This document shows positions 7,187-8,989 of a stretch of 8,989 bases of DNA, one piece after another; position 1 is the first letter of the stretch; the number at the start of each line of letters is the position of its first letter. The notes beneath the pieces are model-generated. The model had not been told where the DNA came from. It searched no databases and saw only the letters and a program-made list of their open reading frames with translations. The stretch comes from an uncultured Bacteroidota bacterium (GTDB taxonomy: Bacteria; Bacteroidota; Rhodothermia; Rhodothermales; UBA10348): NCBI GenBank assembly GCA_937893205.1, contig CALBJU010000376.1:1-8989 (forward strand), written 5' to 3'. Made by a program: the position numbers and the translations under genes.

Positions 7187-8638
7187 TTATCGGGTCGTGA
7201 CGAAAACTGGATTGGAATAGAACCACAAATCACTCCATGGGTCCTCAGCAGGCGGGTCAACGACCGGCTCCAATTCGTCGGTGTTCGTCCCACGAACTCG
7301 AATAAAAATGGGGCGGTCAACCGGGAAAGAATAGTCCATTGTCAGAAATTCCCCCTCTCTCTCCCACTCATCAGCCGTAAATCTGCGCACAACCCGGACC
7401 GAGGAATTCGAGTCGATCGTCGGATCGTCAGAAATGCCGGTGACATCTCCTACGATCAGGTCGATTCGATTTACTTCAGGATTCCGTCCTCCGGCATTTA
7501 AACTATCTGGATCAAGAACTCTGATGGACACGGTCACGTTCTTCCGTGCTGAGACCTCAATTTCTTCGCCAATCCCACCTCTTGTTCTTCCCTGAACTAC
7601 TTCAACAAATAGTTCACTCACCAAATCCCCGGTGGTCACAAAGATGTTTCCGGCTCGGATTCCCTCCATGATGGAATCATGGCTTTTCTCCGCGTATACG
7701 TATGTTTTTGAATATTCACCTGGCCAGAAATCACCACCTCCTTCCGAAAAATGAACGTGAGAGTCCGAATTGGCCGTTATCCACCAGTGCCGCCCTTCAC
7801 CCAGCATGGAATCCCAAAACCCTCCCAGTTTAGCCGTCAATTGATCGAATCCACCCATTGTCGGGAAACCCCGATATCCTCCCCTAATCCGCATTTGAGG
7901 ATCAGTGATCGCTGGGTTCGTGCTGAATGCAAATGCTTGGTGGCCAGGCGCTCCAGCCATTCCGACCGCCACATCAGGCGCCGTGTCATTCCAACGACGG
8001 AATTCCTCAGGATCATATGCCACATAAACACCATCTCCTGTTGCCGTACGAGCAGGATGATTGGCGATCACAAGTGGACGCAAATCCATGTCCTGCATCA
8101 CGGTCAGTGCCTCCAACATTTTTCTCTCCGTGTTTCTGGTTGAATCGACAGGAAATACCTCCACGCGTCCAAAATTCAATTCCAATTTGTATAGGACATC
8201 CGCTTCATCATGCGAGTGTGGAATGATCAGACTACTATGTTCACCTGCTGGCGTATCCAATTCCATTCCGTAAAATTGAATCACTTCACTGATATCCCGG
8301 CGAGACTGAAGCAATTCCGGGTAAGCCTGCTCCAGGTTGATCTTGCTGTGATTTGGGCCGCCATGATCCGTCGCCACCATCCAAGAAAGGCCGAATTTTC
8401 TCGCCATGGCTGCATTTTGAGGAATGGAATACCTAACAGCCCCGCCGAAAATCGGAGTCGGGGGGGTCTGAGTCCGGTCCCACCCTACACTGAATTGACT
8501 GTGAATGTGATGATCACCGGCCAACCAACTTCGTGGGTCCTCCTGCTCTTGAAAAGCACGTTCCGAATCGCTACAGCCGGAAGCGACAAGAGCCATCAAG
8601 AACAAACAGCATGCGGCGTTAATGAAAGTCTTCGTCAT
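7187..8638 (-). CDS. PHP-domain metal-dependent phosphoesterase lipoprotein
   Basis: Predicted metal-dependent hydrolase of the PHP (polymerase and histidinol phosphatase) superfamily, 483 residues, anchored as a lipoprotein: the signal ends at Ala-Ser-Gly-Cys22, followed by Ser-Asp-Ser-Glu and an acidic run that gives no inner-membrane retention signal. The PHP metal motifs are in order: Asp42-His43-His44-Ile-His46, Asp91-His92, Glu126 (GMELDTP) with Glu133-His134, Asn193-His194-Pro, and Asn290-Ser-Asp292-Ser-His294. All expected ligands are therefore present. A C-terminal beta-rich domain (about 345-483) ends in LWFYSNPVFV, typical of this secreted PHP group. Characterised PHP enzymes cleave phosphate esters, but no substrate is known to me for this type. 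It is transcribed alone, with a hairpin terminator downstream; the ATG at 8638 is set by the signal peptide, with no strong ribosome binding site. Confidence 0.92.
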   Translation of the reverse strand: MTKTFINAACCLFLMALVASGCSDSERAFQEQEDPRSWLAGDHHIHSQFSVGWDRTQTPPTPIFGGAVRYSIPQNAAMARKFGLSWMVATDHGGPNHSKINLEQAYPELLQSRRDISEVIQFYGMELDTPAGEHSSLIIPHSHDEADVLYKLELNFGRVEVFPVDSTRNTERKMLEALTVMQDMDLRPLVIANHPARTATGDGVYVAYDPEEFRRWNDTAPDVAVGMAGAPGHQAFAFSTNPAITDPQMRIRGGYRGFPTMGGFDQLTAKLGGFWDSMLGEGRHWWITANSDSHVHFSEGGGDFWPGEYSKTYVYAEKSHDSIMEGIRAGNIFVTTGDLVSELFVEVVQGRTRGGIGEEIEVSARKNVTVSIRVLDPDSLNAGGRNPEVNRIDLIVGDVTGISDDPTIDSNSSVRVVRRFTADEWEREGEFLTMDYSFPVDRPIFIRVRGTNTDELEPVVDPPAEDPWSDLWFYSNPVFVTTR

Positions 8639-8785
8639 ATAGATTTGAATTTTGGTGATGCTGTGTGAGAAGGGGCATTCCTAGTCTGCCGCGTCAAAAG
8701 GTACTCGATTACATGCAAAAATTTAGTAATGTGCTAACAACCTCGATCATGGAAGATCTGTGTCTGGCAGCACGATACAGGGACT

Positions 8786-8989
8786 GACTTTATACCGCCC
8801 CAAAATTTGAAAGCGAATACCGACCTTCCTGACCAATGAAGATGTTGACAGATTACTTAATGCGAAAGATGCCGATTATGATCTCAAGTTGTCTGATCGT
8901 CAAATCATCGACAGCAAGATTTTGTGGCTGAAGGATGTAATTCTTTTCGGGGTCGGAACTGGGCTGCGCTTGTCAGAAATAACTTCGTT
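8786..8989 (+). pseudogene. Tyrosine recombinase/phage integrase fragment, frameshifted, runs off the right edge
   Basis: From 8811 an open frame runs to the window end and reads KRIPTFLTNEDVDRLLN, then after about 22 residues VILFGVGTGLRLSEITS. This is the start of a tyrosine recombinase catalytic domain; the Arg in Thr-Gly-Leu-Arg-Leu-Ser-Glu is the first catalytic Arg of the family, which cuts and rejoins DNA at attachment sites. The frame has a TGA at 8808 just before it and no ATG start, and the DNA-binding N-terminal domain is absent in this frame. The linker continues upstream in other frames: PKFE (8800-8811) and DFIPP (8786-8800). Two missing bases would join these as DFIPP-PKFE-KRIPTFL, typical of the inter-domain linker. 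I read this as a decayed gene, or as sequencing or assembly errors; the rest of the domain is outside the window. Confidence 0.7.

Noticed and set aside
8639..8785. Search for the missing N-terminal domain of the integrase and for attachment-site repeats
   Set aside because: Short open stretches exist, but none reads clearly as a core-binding domain, and no repeat pair could be identified without the flanking sequence.

Overview
The window (about half G+C by eye) carries six recognisable protein-coding genes plus a recombinase fragment at the right edge. Five of the six have intact N-termini, and all five of those begin with a signal peptide or lipoprotein signal, so almost everything here acts in the envelope or outside the cell. 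Two lipoboxes plus exported hydrolases point to a Gram-negative polysaccharide degrader. The mix of S1 sulfatases, a GH95 glycosidase, an exported RidA-like protein and a PHP-domain lipoprotein fits environmental Bacteroidota/Rhodothermota, Gemmatimonadota, Acidobacteriota or the Planctomycetota-Verrucomicrobiota group. I cannot place it more precisely from sequence alone.

Layout: 1-987 (+) is the C-terminal part of a type I sulfatase whose formylglycine half lies to the left of the window. 1006-2421 (-) is a complete lipoprotein sulfatase with the Cys-Ser-Pro-Thr-Arg formylglycine signature. 2550-5030 (+) is a secreted GH95 alpha-L-fucosidase/alpha-L-galactosidase. 5994-6548 (-) and 5049-5984 (-) form a two-gene unit encoding an exported RidA-fold protein and an exported metallo-beta-lactamase-fold protein. 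6549-7186 has no convincing gene but holds several inverted repeats, a terminator-like hairpin and a doubtful small lipoprotein-like ORF. 7187-8638 (-) is a PHP-domain metal-dependent phosphoesterase lipoprotein. 8786-8989 (+) is the start of a tyrosine recombinase catalytic domain with apparent frameshifts and no N-terminal start.

How they may work together: two sulfatases next to a GH95 exo-glycosidase suggest removal of sulfate and terminal L-fucose or L-galactose from a sulfated polysaccharide, for example an algal fucan or galactan. In the GH95 active site, the position that is His in the characterised fucosidase AfcA is Thr here, which hints at L-galactose rather than L-fucose. No SusC/SusD pair, transporter, sugar catabolic gene or regulator is visible, so this is a loose catabolic neighbourhood rather than a demonstrable polysaccharide utilisation locus. 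The RidA/MBL and PHP genes have no proven link to the sugar genes. The recombinase remnant suggests that the right flank has been a site of integration. I found no CRISPR array, tRNA, rRNA or complete insertion sequence, and no clearly new system. The best leads are the GH95 specificity residue, the exported RidA/MBL pair and the decayed integrase.
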